DNA from: an uncultured Sulfitobacter sp. | GTDB taxonomy: Bacteria > Pseudomonadota > Alphaproteobacteria > Rhodobacterales > Rhodobacteraceae | Assembly: GCA_913060815.1 (NCBI GenBank) | Contig: CAJXSZ010000005.1 | Span: 62,001 to 126,000 of the forward strand | Length of the DNA: 64,000 nt | Direction: 5' to 3' | Shown here: positions 46,552-54,872 of the stretch, in pieces | How positions within the stretch are numbered: the first letter of the stretch is position 1 | Layout of the letters: every line of letters starts with the position of its first letter | Notes under the pieces: generated by a model | What the model saw: only the letters and a program-made list of their open reading frames with translations | What the model was told of the DNA's origin: nothing | The model's database searches: none | Position numbers and translations under genes: made by a program

Positions 46552-47175
46552 ATGACAACAGATGCTGCAAAATCCATGATCCAGATTGCTCGCGAAGACG
46601 GAGCCGCGCACACCGTGCCGCCCGTCGATCTCGGCGCGCGCGTGCGCGAATTGCGCAAGGCCCGCGGCTGGACGCTTGAGCATGCGGCAACGCAGGCGGG
46701 ACTGGCGCGCTCGACCTTGTCGAAGATCGAGAATGCGCAGATGTCGCCTACATACGACGCGCTTAAAAAGCTGGCCGTGGGGTTGGAAATATCGGTCCCC
46801 CAGCTTTTCACGCCGCCAGTCGGCGATCAGATCAACGGACGCATGGCGGTCACCAAGTCAGGTGAGGGCGCAGCGCAGGCCACCGCCACCTATGAGCACG
46901 AATTGCTTGCCGACAGTCTGCGCAAGAAGAACATGCTGCCCTACCGCGCTCGCATCCGTGCCCGCGATATGGACGAATTCGACGGCTGGGTGCGCCATGA
47001 CGGCGAGGAGTTCTTGTTCGTGCTGACGGGTGTGATCCAGCTCTATACCGAGTTCTACGAACCGATCGAGATGCGGCGCGGCGACAGCGCCTATTATGAC
47101 GCGTCCATGGGCCACAATGTGATCTCGACCTCGGACGATGATGCGACAATCCTCTGGGTCACATCACTCGTCTAG
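46552..47175 (+). CDS. XRE-family regulator with C-terminal cupin sensor domain
   Basis: About 207 residues. The N-terminal helix-turn-helix (RVRELRKARGWTLEHAATQAGLARSTLSKIENAQ... about residues 26-80) is joined to a C-terminal cupin (DEFDGWVRHDGEEFLFVLTG ... DSAYYDASMGHNVIS), the layout of small-molecule-responsive repressors such as PuuR. No purine-rich ribosome site precedes ATG 46552, so the message may be leaderless. Divergent from the acyl-CoA synthetase gene, its likely target. Confidence 0.9.
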   Translation: MTTDAAKSMIQIAREDGAAHTVPPVDLGARVRELRKARGWTLEHAATQAGLARSTLSKIENAQMSPTYDALKKLAVGLEISVPQLFTPPVGDQINGRMAVTKSGEGAAQATATYEHELLADSLRKKNMLPYRARIRARDMDEFDGWVRHDGEEFLFVLTGVIQLYTEFYEPIEMRRGDSAYYDASMGHNVISTSDDDATILWVTSLV

Positions 47176-47413
47176 GAGCCGCTAAAACACCTTCTGCCCG
47201 AAAAAGGCCGCGACCAATATCTTTACGACAAACATCCGGCAGACGCGCGACCATGATGCTCCAGCCGATTATCGAGATCATCAACATACCCTCACTACTA
47301 AGTTCTGTGGCTGGTTTACGCATCATCACGGAGGAGCACATATTCTTCAGGCGGCTTATAACTAGGCGGGCGTGAGGCGATATGGCCCTACAGCTTTCCG
47401 CCGAAGATAGGTA
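47176..47413. other. Intergenic gap with no recognisable gene
   Basis: 238 bp between the stop of the XRE regulator and the stop of the minus-strand binding protein. A 60-codon minus-strand frame here does not resemble a known protein and lacks a ribosome site. I see no tRNA and no strong terminator hairpin. Confidence 0.5.
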
Positions 47414-49228
47414 TCATTCTTCCCACCACCACGTCTCGGGCATCCATTGAGAGCCGTCGCCATAAATTGGCAAGTCAGGAGAGAATTTCATCTGGCGCAC
47501 ATGTGCGATCCGGCCTTCGGTATAGGACCAGAAAGGGATGACATAACGGCCCGCCGTCAGCACACGATCCAGCGCGCGGGTGGCCGCGATGAAATCTACG
47601 CTGTCGCGGGCATTGAGCATGGTGTCGATCATTGCATCAATCGCAGGATTGCGCGCACCCATCAAATTGCGCGAGCCAGCCTGATCTGCGGCGTCACTGC
47701 CCCAATAGAACTTTTGTTCGTTTCCAGGGCTAAGGGAAAGCGAACGGCGAAATACAGTCATATCGAAATCGAAGTCACCCGTACGCCCGAAGAACTGAGC
47801 GTCGTCAACGGTCTCGATACTGGCCTTGATGCCCAGCCGTTCTAATGCGCGCAAATACAGCTCGGCGATGGCAACGTCTTCGGTGCTGCCTTTGGCAATA
47901 AGGATTGTGAAGGTCACGGCCGAGCCATCGCCGCGCATCATGCGCCCTTCCTGAACAGAATAGCCCGCCGCTTCAAATTGGGCCATTGCGGCACGAATGC
48001 CTGCACGGTTACGCGCCGAGCCATCGGAGACGGGCAGGGCATAGCCGTCCATCGCTCCCGCAGGCAGCGTGTCGATATAGGGCAGCAAAAGTTCGGCCAC
48101 GCGGCCAGACGCGGCACCGTCTTCCTTGCCCAGTACCGAGTTGGAGAAGTAGGAGGTGATCCGAGGCTGCGCACCACCTGTCAGCGTGTCGTTGATATAT
48201 TCAAAGTTGAACGCCTTGATCAGGGCATCACGCACGCGCCAGTCATCAAAGGGCGCGCGGCGTGTGTTCATCACAAAGCCAGTCATGCCCGACGGCTTTT
48301 GATGGCGAATGACGGATTTGACGATATCGCCGCGCGTGATGGCAGGGAAGTCGTATTGCGTCGCCCATGTCTCGGCGTTGAATTCCCGAACGGCAGAGAC
48401 TTCGCCCGCTTTGAACCCTTCGAACAGGACTTTGGAGTCGCCGTAGAAATCCAGCTTCACGGAATCGAAATTATGCGTGCCCTGGCGCAGCGGCAGATCA
48501 GCCCCCCAATATTCAGGGTTACGCGTGAGCTGCACAAAACGACCAGGCTCGTAGTCAGTGATGCTATAGGGGCCAGAGCCGAGCGGGATGTCCTGCACTT
48601 GCGCATTGGCAAAATCGCGGCCTTCCCATTGGGCCTTGGAAATGATGGGGCGCAGGCCCGCCAGCAAAGCCAATTCGCGATTTTCGGTGGTGAAGATGAT
48701 GCGCAGGCTACGCGGAGCTGTCTGCTCAATGCTTTCGATCTGGTTATACAGGCTAAGATAGCGAGGATGTCCCTCGGTCCCGAGCAACTCGAAGCTGAAA
48801 ATCACATCCTCAACCGTTAGCGGGCTGCCGTCAGAGAACGTCGTGCCTTCGCGCAGGGTAAATTCAACCCATGTGCGGTCTTCAGCCGTCTCGATCGTTT
48901 CAGCCAGCAGGCCATAGAGGCTGAACGGCTCGTCCCAAGAACGTCCCATAAGCGTCTCATGGGTAAAGAAGGGCAGTTGCCACGGCGAGGTGCCTTTGAG
49001 CACGAAGGGATTGAGGCTGTCATAGCCGCCCGTATTGCCCAGCGTAATGCTACCGCCTTTGGGTGCATCGGCATTCACATAGGGCAGATTGGTGAAGTCG
49101 GGCGCAAGCGCTGGCGCGCCGTACATAGCGATCGCGTGCTGCGGCTCAGCGGTGGCGGCGATTCCCCAGAGAATCAGTGAAGATAGCGCCACAAAGCCCT
49201 GTACCCGCGAGAAATTATCTAAAGCCAT
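47414..49228 (-). CDS. Extracellular solute-binding protein, family 5 (YejA-like), orphan
   Basis: 604 residues. N-terminal signal peptide (FVALSSLILWGIAATA) and the family-5 peptide-binding fold. APKGGSITLGNTGGYDSLNPFVLKG and WLEF-type TEDRTWVEFTLREGTTFSDGSPLT match the YejA subgroup that serves oligopeptide or microcin C uptake systems. No yejB, yejE or yejF permease/ATPase genes flank it, so its transporter lies elsewhere or it is a stand-alone receptor. The region upstream also holds the candidate small RNA. Confidence 0.92.
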   Translation of the reverse strand: MALDNFSRVQGFVALSSLILWGIAATAEPQHAIAMYGAPALAPDFTNLPYVNADAPKGGSITLGNTGGYDSLNPFVLKGTSPWQLPFFTHETLMGRSWDEPFSLYGLLAETIETAEDRTWVEFTLREGTTFSDGSPLTVEDVIFSFELLGTEGHPRYLSLYNQIESIEQTAPRSLRIIFTTENRELALLAGLRPIISKAQWEGRDFANAQVQDIPLGSGPYSITDYEPGRFVQLTRNPEYWGADLPLRQGTHNFDSVKLDFYGDSKVLFEGFKAGEVSAVREFNAETWATQYDFPAITRGDIVKSVIRHQKPSGMTGFVMNTRRAPFDDWRVRDALIKAFNFEYINDTLTGGAQPRITSYFSNSVLGKEDGAASGRVAELLLPYIDTLPAGAMDGYALPVSDGSARNRAGIRAAMAQFEAAGYSVQEGRMMRGDGSAVTFTILIAKGSTEDVAIAELYLRALERLGIKASIETVDDAQFFGRTGDFDFDMTVFRRSLSLSPGNEQKFYWGSDAADQAGSRNLMGARNPAIDAMIDTMLNARDSVDFIAATRALDRVLTAGRYVIPFWSYTEGRIAHVRQMKFSPDLPIYGDGSQWMPETWWWEE

Positions 49229-49308
49229 TTTCGAAACAATCCTGCACTGCCCTTTTTTTTATTATCTAAACGTCTAACGGGGTCTGTGCGAGGGCGCAAA
49301 CTTAATGC

Positions 49309-49337
49309 TTGGCGTTTGCGCAGTAATTCCTTATAAA
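49309..49337 (+). promoter_or_regulatory. Candidate promoter of a small RNA
   Basis: TTGGCG (49309-49314) and TATAAA (49332-49337) are 17 bp apart, the optimal sigma-70 spacing, with 5/6 match at -10. Transcription would start near 49344. No coding region follows until 49510, and a terminator intervenes. Confidence 0.55.
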
Positions 49338-49343
49338 GAAGTC

Positions 49344-49419
49344 ACTGCTCGATAGGTTTCTTGCCTGTATGAAACCTGCCTCAATAACTTGACGCCCGCC
49401 TTGCGCGGGCGTTTTTTTT
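49344..49419 (+). ncRNA. Candidate small RNA, about 75 nt
   Basis: Between the promoter boxes at 49309-49337 and the terminator at 49391-49419 the transcript has a first hairpin AGGTTTC/GAAACCT (49354-49377, 10-nt loop), then a single-stranded stretch and an 8-bp GC-rich terminator stem with eight T. No start codon with ribosome site is seen inside. It could act in trans through Hfq, or be a short attenuated leader of the 3-hydroxybutyrate dehydrogenase gene 90 bp further on. Confidence 0.5.
49391..49419 (+). terminator. Strong Rho-independent terminator
   Basis: ACGCCCGC (49392-49399) pairs with GCGGGCGT (49405-49412) around a 5-nt loop, followed by eight T. It points rightward, yet the nearest upstream gene (47414-49228) runs leftward, so it must end something starting in this gap. 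Confidence 0.85.
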
Positions 49420-49509
49420 GGCCCTTTGGTTGCGCAAGTGTGATCTATCGACCTTTCGCAGGTGCAGCATTTTCGATAAGCTCCTTAAAACGGATATAGG
49501 AGAACGACA

Positions 49510-50295
49510 ATGGCCCTTACATATGATCTGAGCGGAAAGACCGCCGTTATCACTGGTTCCAATTCTGGTATCGGCCTCGGCATTGCACAGCAATTGGCAC
49601 AGGCGGGTGCGCATGTGGTGCTCAACTCTTTCACAGACCGTAAACAGGACCATGCGCTGGCCGAAGAGATCGCCAATGTGACAGGTGTGAACGCACGGTA
49701 TATCGCCGCTGATATGTCCAAGGGCGATGATTGCCGGATGCTCATCGAAGAGGCGGGTGCCTGCGATATTCTGATCAACAACGCGGGCATTCAGCACGTT
49801 GCCCCGATCCCTGATTTCCCTGCGGCAAAATGGGATGCGATTATCGCGATCAACCTGAGTTCAGCCTTCCACACCACAGCGGCAGCACTGCCGATGATGC
49901 GCGATGCAGGCTGGGGCCGCGTCATCAACATATCTTCCGCCCACGGCCTGACGGCATCGCCCTATAAAGCAGCCTATGTTGCGGCCAAGCACGGCATTGT
50001 AGGGCTGACCAAGACAACCGCCCTTGAGACCGCCGAAGAGCCGATCACGGCGAATGCGATCTGTCCGGGCTATGTGCTGACCCCGCTGGTCGAAAGCCAG
50101 ATCCCCGACACGATGAAAGAATACGACATGAGCCGAGAGGACGTGATCAAAAACGTTATGCTCAAGCGTCAGCCCAGCAAGGACTTTGCGACAGTTGAGC
50201 AGTTGGGTGGCACAGCAGCCTTCCTTTGCTCCGCTGCGGGGGACCAGATCACAGGCACAACGATCAGTGTCGACGGCGGCTGGACCGCACTCTAG
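49510..50295 (+). CDS. bdhA: 3-hydroxybutyrate dehydrogenase (SDR family)
   Basis: 261 residues. Classical short-chain dehydrogenase: TGSNSGIGLGIAQQLAQ binds NAD, NNAGIQHVAPI is the NNAG motif, and the catalytic Tyr-Lys is YVAAKHG; the ISSAHGLTASPYKAAYVAAKHGI segment is typical of bacterial 3-hydroxybutyrate dehydrogenase. It interconverts 3-hydroxybutyrate and acetoacetate in PHB breakdown. AGGAG lies 8 nt before ATG. A patatin-like gene follows by 47 bp, a pairing I recall from PHB-using Alphaproteobacteria. Confidence 0.92.
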   Translation: MALTYDLSGKTAVITGSNSGIGLGIAQQLAQAGAHVVLNSFTDRKQDHALAEEIANVTGVNARYIAADMSKGDDCRMLIEEAGACDILINNAGIQHVAPIPDFPAAKWDAIIAINLSSAFHTTAAALPMMRDAGWGRVINISSAHGLTASPYKAAYVAAKHGIVGLTKTTALETAEEPITANAICPGYVLTPLVESQIPDTMKEYDMSREDVIKNVMLKRQPSKDFATVEQLGGTAAFLCSAAGDQITGTTISVDGGWTAL

Positions 50296-50342
50296 GGTCT
50301 CACACCTCAGAACACAGCCGCAAATTTAAAGGGCACCAACCG

Positions 50343-51377
50343 ATGGCCAAGACCAAAAAGATCAACCTCGCCCTCCAAGGCGGCGGCGCTCATGGGGCCT
50401 TCACATGGGGGGTGCTTGACCGTTTGCTTCAGGAAGACGCTCTTGAAGTATGTGGAATTTCAGGAACTTCTGCGGGGGCTTTAAACGGTGCCGCCCTGAA
50501 GTCAGGCATGATCAAGGGCGGGCGGCAGGGTGCGCGCGATACGCTCGACTGGCTCTGGATGGAGGTGGCGGGGGTATCCGATCTGAGCATCGGCAACTGG
50601 ATGGCGCCGTTCGGCCTTGAAGCGTTGAGCAAACAGATCGAATTCAGCGTGCCCTATATGATGGGTGATGCGGTGACGCGGATGGTATCGCCATATGGAT
50701 ACGGGCCTCTTTATAAGAACCCGCTGCGCAGCATCGTAGAGAAGCTGGATTATGACCGCGTATGCGATCACCATGCGCCGCTGTTCTTTGTGGGAGCCAC
50801 ACGGGTGCGCAACGGCAAGATACGCGTGTTCCAAGGGGATGAGATCGGTCCAGATGCGCTGATGGCGTCGGCCTGTCTGCCGACTGTGTTTCAGGCGATC
50901 GAGATGTACGACAAGACCACGGATCGGGTCGAAGCATTCTGGGACGGCGGCTTTACCGGAAACCCCGCTCTTTTCCCGCTGTTTAGCGGAGATTTGCCCG
51001 CCGATATTGTGATTATCAATATTAATCCGCTGGAGCGGGACGAGATTCCGACCACGCCGCAGGACATCCAGAACCGCATTAACGAGATCAGCTTTAACTC
51101 AAGCCTGCTGCGTGAATTGCGTGCGATTGAATTTGTGCAACGTCTGATCGAGGAAGGGACGATGACCTCTGACGAGATGCACCGCGTGCGCATTCATATG
51201 ATCGCGGATGATGCACTGATGGCCAAATTGTCGGCCGCGACCAAAATGGTGGCCAATGCCCGCGTGATATCCGAGCTGAAAGAGGCAGGCATCGCCGCAG
51301 CGGAGCAATTTCTGCGCGGGGATGTGGACAATATCGGCATCAAAAGCAGCGTCGATCTGCGCGAGATGTTCGCCTAG
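50343..51377 (+). CDS. Patatin-like phospholipase family protein
   Basis: 344 residues. The oxyanion glycine run LALQGGGAHGAFTWGVLDRL, nucleophile elbow GISGTSAGAL (GxSxG) and the catalytic Asp in FWDGGFTGNP make the patatin Ser-Asp dyad. The start at 50343 (MAKTKKINLAL) is preferred over an upstream frame that lies within bdhA. Placed behind 3-hydroxybutyrate dehydrogenase, it may act on PHB granules or membrane lipids, an inference from context. It overlaps the convergent DUF502 gene by 4 nt. Confidence 0.92.
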   Translation: MAKTKKINLALQGGGAHGAFTWGVLDRLLQEDALEVCGISGTSAGALNGAALKSGMIKGGRQGARDTLDWLWMEVAGVSDLSIGNWMAPFGLEALSKQIEFSVPYMMGDAVTRMVSPYGYGPLYKNPLRSIVEKLDYDRVCDHHAPLFFVGATRVRNGKIRVFQGDEIGPDALMASACLPTVFQAIEMYDKTTDRVEAFWDGGFTGNPALFPLFSGDLPADIVIININPLERDEIPTTPQDIQNRINEISFNSSLLRELRAIEFVQRLIEEGTMTSDEMHRVRIHMIADDALMAKLSAATKMVANARVISELKEAGIAAAEQFLRGDVDNIGIKSSVDLREMFA

Positions 51378-52114
51378 CCGCGGTTGTTCAGGTCCGCGAT
51401 GGGTGGTTCACCGTCTTCCAAGGCTTTGCCATTCGGATAGACCAAGCCAGCCGATATCACCAATTTTGCCGAATCCTCGACTGTCATGTCGAGCGTGATC
51501 ACGTCGCGTTTGGGAACAAACAGCAAGAAGCCCGAAGTGGGGTTCGGCGTGGTCGGCAGGAAGATCGACATCATATCGCCCGTATCGTCGGTCTTTGCCG
51601 CGATTTCACCCTTCGCTTCGGTCGAGACGAAACCGATCGCCCAAATCCCCTTGCGCGGATATTCGATCAGGCAGGCTGTCTCGAAGCTGCGCTCGTTTTG
51701 CGCGAAAATCGTTTCCGAGATTTGTTTGATCCCCGAATAGATTGAGCGCACGACGGGTGTGCGCTCCACCAGACTTTCTGCAAAGCGGATGAAGGAGCGG
51801 CCAATAATCCCTTTCGCCAGCCAACCCACAAAAACAGTGAAGATCAGAAAAATCACCACACCGATGCCGCGCACATTGATCTGTGCCAGCGGATCAAGAC
51901 CCAGCAAGTCCTGAATAAGGCGGTCCGGATGGTAGGTTTGCGGCACGAGCGGCAAAACGAAACCGTCGATCCAGCCGACAACGCTCCAGATGAGCCAGAT
52001 CGTCAGGCCGACGGGTGCGATCACAACTAGACCCGTTAGGAAATTTCCGCGTATACGGCTCAAAAGACCGCGTCTGGGCGGTTGAACCGGATCGTGGTCA
52101 AAGGGCGTGTTCAT
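51374..52114 (-). CDS. DUF502 family membrane protein
   Basis: 246 residues with two hydrophobic segments (about 23-46 and 83-105) typical of DUF502. The GVVIFLIFTVFVGWLAKGIIGRSFIRFAE and VRSIYSGIKQISET segments are recognisable. Membrane protein of unknown function; plant relatives (LCV) localise to membranes. Convergent with the patatin gene. Confidence 0.9.
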   Translation of the reverse strand: MNTPFDHDPVQPPRRGLLSRIRGNFLTGLVVIAPVGLTIWLIWSVVGWIDGFVLPLVPQTYHPDRLIQDLLGLDPLAQINVRGIGVVIFLIFTVFVGWLAKGIIGRSFIRFAESLVERTPVVRSIYSGIKQISETIFAQNERSFETACLIEYPRKGIWAIGFVSTEAKGEIAAKTDDTGDMMSIFLPTTPNPTSGFLLFVPKRDVITLDMTVEDSAKLVISAGLVYPNGKALEDGEPPIADLNNRG

Positions 52115-52198
52115 GGGTAGCGGGTATCCGACAAGTAAAATATCAAACTACAGCTAAGCCTTGGCTTGCATAGCTACAATGGGTCGCTGTCGTCTAAT

Positions 52199-53110
52199 CT
52201 ATGCCTTCTTGCCCAATTCTAGGGCAATTTCGGCGGCCAGACGGGCATTGTTGCGCACAAGCGCGATATTCGCCTCAAGAGAACGGCCTTCGGTCAACTC
52301 GAAGATACGTTGCAACAGGTAGGGCGTGACCGCTTTTCCGGTAATGCCTGCGCGCTCCGAATCTGCTTGGGCGGTGGCGATGATCGGGGCCAGCTCGGCG
52401 CTCGGGATCTCCGCTTCGGCAGGGATCGGGTTGGCGACCAGTTGCCCCCCTGTAAGGCCCAATTCACCACGCATGCGATGTGCGGCTGCGATTTGGGCCG
52501 CGTTATCCATACGCAAGGGCGCCTTGAGTTTCGATCCACGCGACCAGAAAGCGGGAAACGCGTCTTGGCCATAGGCAATTACAGGGACGCCTTGCGTCTC
52601 GAGCACTTCGAGGGTTTTTGCCACATCGAGGATCGCTTTTGCACCCGCTGCGACAACTGTAACGGCAGTTTGCGCAAGCTCCATCAGATCGGCGGAGATA
52701 TCGAAGCTGTCTTCAGCCCCTTTATGCACGCCGCCAATGCCGCCAGTGGCAAAGACATGAATGCCTGCAATCTGTGCGGCAATCATGGTTGCGGCAACAG
52801 TCGTTGCACCGGTGCCGCCTGTGGCGATGCAAGCGGCCATATCGGCACGGCTCAGTTTGGCCACACCTTTGGCCTGCGCCAGTTTCGAAAGCTGGTCATC
52901 GTCCAATCCGATGTGCAGCGTGCCCTCCATCACTGCCATTGTGGCAGGGACGGCACCCGCATCGCGAATATCCTGCTCGACCTGACGGGCCAGCTCGATG
53001 TTCTGCGGAAAAGGCATGCCGTGGGTGATGATTGTGCTTTCGAGTGCGACGATCGCGGCCCCGTTGGCACGTGCTTCGGTCACTTCGGCGGAGTAGGTGA
53101 TGGGGATCAT
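52199..53110 (-). CDS. psuG: Pseudouridine-5'-phosphate glycosidase
   Basis: 303 residues. It cleaves pseudouridine 5'-phosphate to uracil and ribose 5-phosphate. The segments VALESTIITHGMPFPQN, GVAKLSRADMAACIATGGTGATTVAATM, FATGGIGGVHKGAEDSFDISADL and VIAYGQDAFPAF are family signatures, including the active-site lysine and Mn-binding region. ATG overlaps the psuK stop by 4 nt (ATGA). With psuK it forms a two-gene pseudouridine catabolic operon. Confidence 0.97.
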   Translation of the reverse strand: MIPITYSAEVTEARANGAAIVALESTIITHGMPFPQNIELARQVEQDIRDAGAVPATMAVMEGTLHIGLDDDQLSKLAQAKGVAKLSRADMAACIATGGTGATTVAATMIAAQIAGIHVFATGGIGGVHKGAEDSFDISADLMELAQTAVTVVAAGAKAILDVAKTLEVLETQGVPVIAYGQDAFPAFWSRGSKLKAPLRMDNAAQIAAAHRMRGELGLTGGQLVANPIPAEAEIPSAELAPIIATAQADSERAGITGKAVTPYLLQRIFELTEGRSLEANIALVRNNARLAAEIALELGKKA

Positions 53111-54000
53111 ATCGTTGTCTTTCCAGATACGTAGAGGGCGGCGGCAGCGAGCGCCTGTTCAAGTGCATCCCCAGCGGACGCACCTCGTAATTCTGCCGCA
53201 ACATGGGCGGCCATAAAGGTATCACCAGCGCCCGTGACACGGGTGACATCGACAAGTGGCGGTGTTTGGCTGAGCAGCGTATCGCCTGATGCGAAGCTTG
53301 CAGGATTGCCACCGTCCGTCACAACGGCGCGGGCAGCCCCACGCGCAGAAAGGGTTTGTGCGGCATCGAGAGAAGTGTCGAATTTGGTCTGGCACAACAG
53401 ACCTGCCTCCTCGATGTTCACATAGATCGTGCCGCGACCCGTTTCCAAGAACGGCAAAAGACGCAGCGCTTTTCCAGGTGAAGCGGGGGCAACCCGCAAA
53501 TCCGCGCGCGCCAATAGAGGGCTGCGTGCCATTTCCGAGAGCAGATCAACCGTCAAATTACCATCAAGCGCCACAGTCCCCTCGAAGCTCTCGGTGATTG
53601 CGGCCAGAGGCTCAAGTATCTTTGCACCCGCAGCCTCCAGTGAGTGTGCGTCTGCAATGGCTGCAATCAGGCCATTCGAGGCTTCTACAGCCATATATTG
53701 GTCGGTGGGCAAATCCGCCGAGCGATAGACCATATCCGTGTGCACGCCGCGTGCCGCACAAGCACTGATCAGCGCATGGCCTTCGACATCAAGCCCAACA
53801 GCACTCAGCAAAGAGGGCGCGAGCCCGAAACGGCGCAGAGCCATCGCGATATTGAGGGCGACGCCCCCTGGCACACGGGTGATACGGCCCGGCATATCGC
53901 CGCCTTCGTGCATCGGATTTGCACAGCGGCCGATAACATCCCACAGGACGGAGCCTATGCAAATCAGATCTGGCAAAATGGGTTCAGGGGCTTGGGTCAT
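53107..54000 (-). CDS. psuK: Pseudouridine kinase (PfkB family)
   Basis: About 297 residues. PfkB/ribokinase fold: IGSVLWDVIGRC near the N-terminus, GGVALNIAMALRRFG (first PfkB signature), and the C-terminal DVTRVTGAGDTFMAAHVA with the catalytic Asp. Coupling to psuG identifies it as the kinase that makes pseudouridine 5'-phosphate. ATG 54000 (MTQAPEPIL) is chosen over the longer frame to 54090, which runs into DUF4198. No dedicated pseudouridine transporter is adjacent. Confidence 0.93.
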   Translation of the reverse strand: MTQAPEPILPDLICIGSVLWDVIGRCANPMHEGGDMPGRITRVPGGVALNIAMALRRFGLAPSLLSAVGLDVEGHALISACAARGVHTDMVYRSADLPTDQYMAVEASNGLIAAIADAHSLEAAGAKILEPLAAITESFEGTVALDGNLTVDLLSEMARSPLLARADLRVAPASPGKALRLLPFLETGRGTIYVNIEEAGLLCQTKFDTSLDAAQTLSARGAARAVVTDGGNPASFASGDTLLSQTPPLVDVTRVTGAGDTFMAAHVAAELRGASAGDALEQALAAAALYVSGKTTI

Positions 54001-54053
54001 ATTTGCGTTTTGGCCCGTGCGGCTGCTGTGTGCAACCCGAATACCTGAAGCCG

Positions 54054-54872
54054 TTAGCGTTGAGGCACCGCAAAAGTCATAGATGCCCAAAGTGTCTCCC
54101 AGACCGGACCTTCGGCAACTGTCGTTGCGTCGGCCGCAGGGCGGAGCACGACGGCATCGAGCAGATACTCCATCCCTGCTTCGACAGGAATCGCGGCGCG
54201 CCCCTGATCGCCTGTGCGCACGATTGTAACCTCGACCATGTCCTCTTCATCACGGGCATAGACCTCGATCTGTGCATTTGCACGTGGAGCGTCATTATAC
54301 AGCAGTTCTACATCCAGCACGCCGTCAAAATCGGCGGCGTAGGGGTTGTCGAGCGCTACAAATTCTGTGGCCAGCCCCAGCGCACGGTCCGCGCCTTGGC
54401 CTGTTCCCACTGCAATCAGGGATTTGGAATGGCGGGTGTAGGTCTCCTTAAAGCCCTCTTTGTCCCAGCCGCGCGCGGTATGGGTTGCCTCGGCCTCGCT
54501 GAAATCCTTGTGCGCCACAAACTTCATAAATTTGGGCCAGTCTTTGTAGGTTATGACGGCGGGAGCGGCCTCATGCGCTAATATCATCAGCCCGTTTTGC
54601 TGGGGCGCGGGCAGCTGGATCGCGGGGCGGTCGCCCATACGGCCCTCGATCGGGGCTGTCGTGTCTCCGATCGTGGCTTCAATACGTGTCGTCGTGCGCT
54701 CGAAATACGACTGCTGCGATCCTTTGAACAATTCGCCATTTCGCAAGTCGGCGGCAATGGGCGCATCGCTTTTCACTTGAAACTCCAGTGGATCAATCCA
54801 GAATTCATGGGACAGGGCTGGTGCCGTGTGGAGCGACAAAAATAACAAAGCGACCAAATTGGGGAATTTCAT
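54054..54872 (-). CDS. DUF4198 family exported protein
   Basis: About 272 residues with a signal peptide (NLVALLFLSLHTAPALSHEFWID), the DUF4198 opening in which the mature protein begins HEFWI. DUF4198 proteins are often near metal transporters and resemble the NikM/periplasmic nickel-handling group, so a metal role is inferred. AAGGAT lies about 10 nt before ATG. Its start codon (54872-54870) overlaps the divergent HupE/UreJ start codon by 2 nt. The psuK gene follows 53 bp after its stop. Confidence 0.85.
   Translation of the reverse strand: MKFPNLVALLFLSLHTAPALSHEFWIDPLEFQVKSDAPIAADLRNGELFKGSQQSYFERTTTRIEATIGDTTAPIEGRMGDRPAIQLPAPQQNGLMILAHEAAPAVITYKDWPKFMKFVAHKDFSEAEATHTARGWDKEGFKETYTRHSKSLIAVGTGQGADRALGLATEFVALDNPYAADFDGVLDVELLYNDAPRANAQIEVYARDEEDMVEVTIVRTGDQGRAAIPVEAGMEYLLDAVVLRPAADATTVAEGPVWETLWASMTFAVPQR

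Noticed and set aside
47176-47413. 60-codon minus-strand frame at 47159-47341
   Set aside because: It overlaps the XRE regulator end, has no ribosome site and no recognisable similarity.
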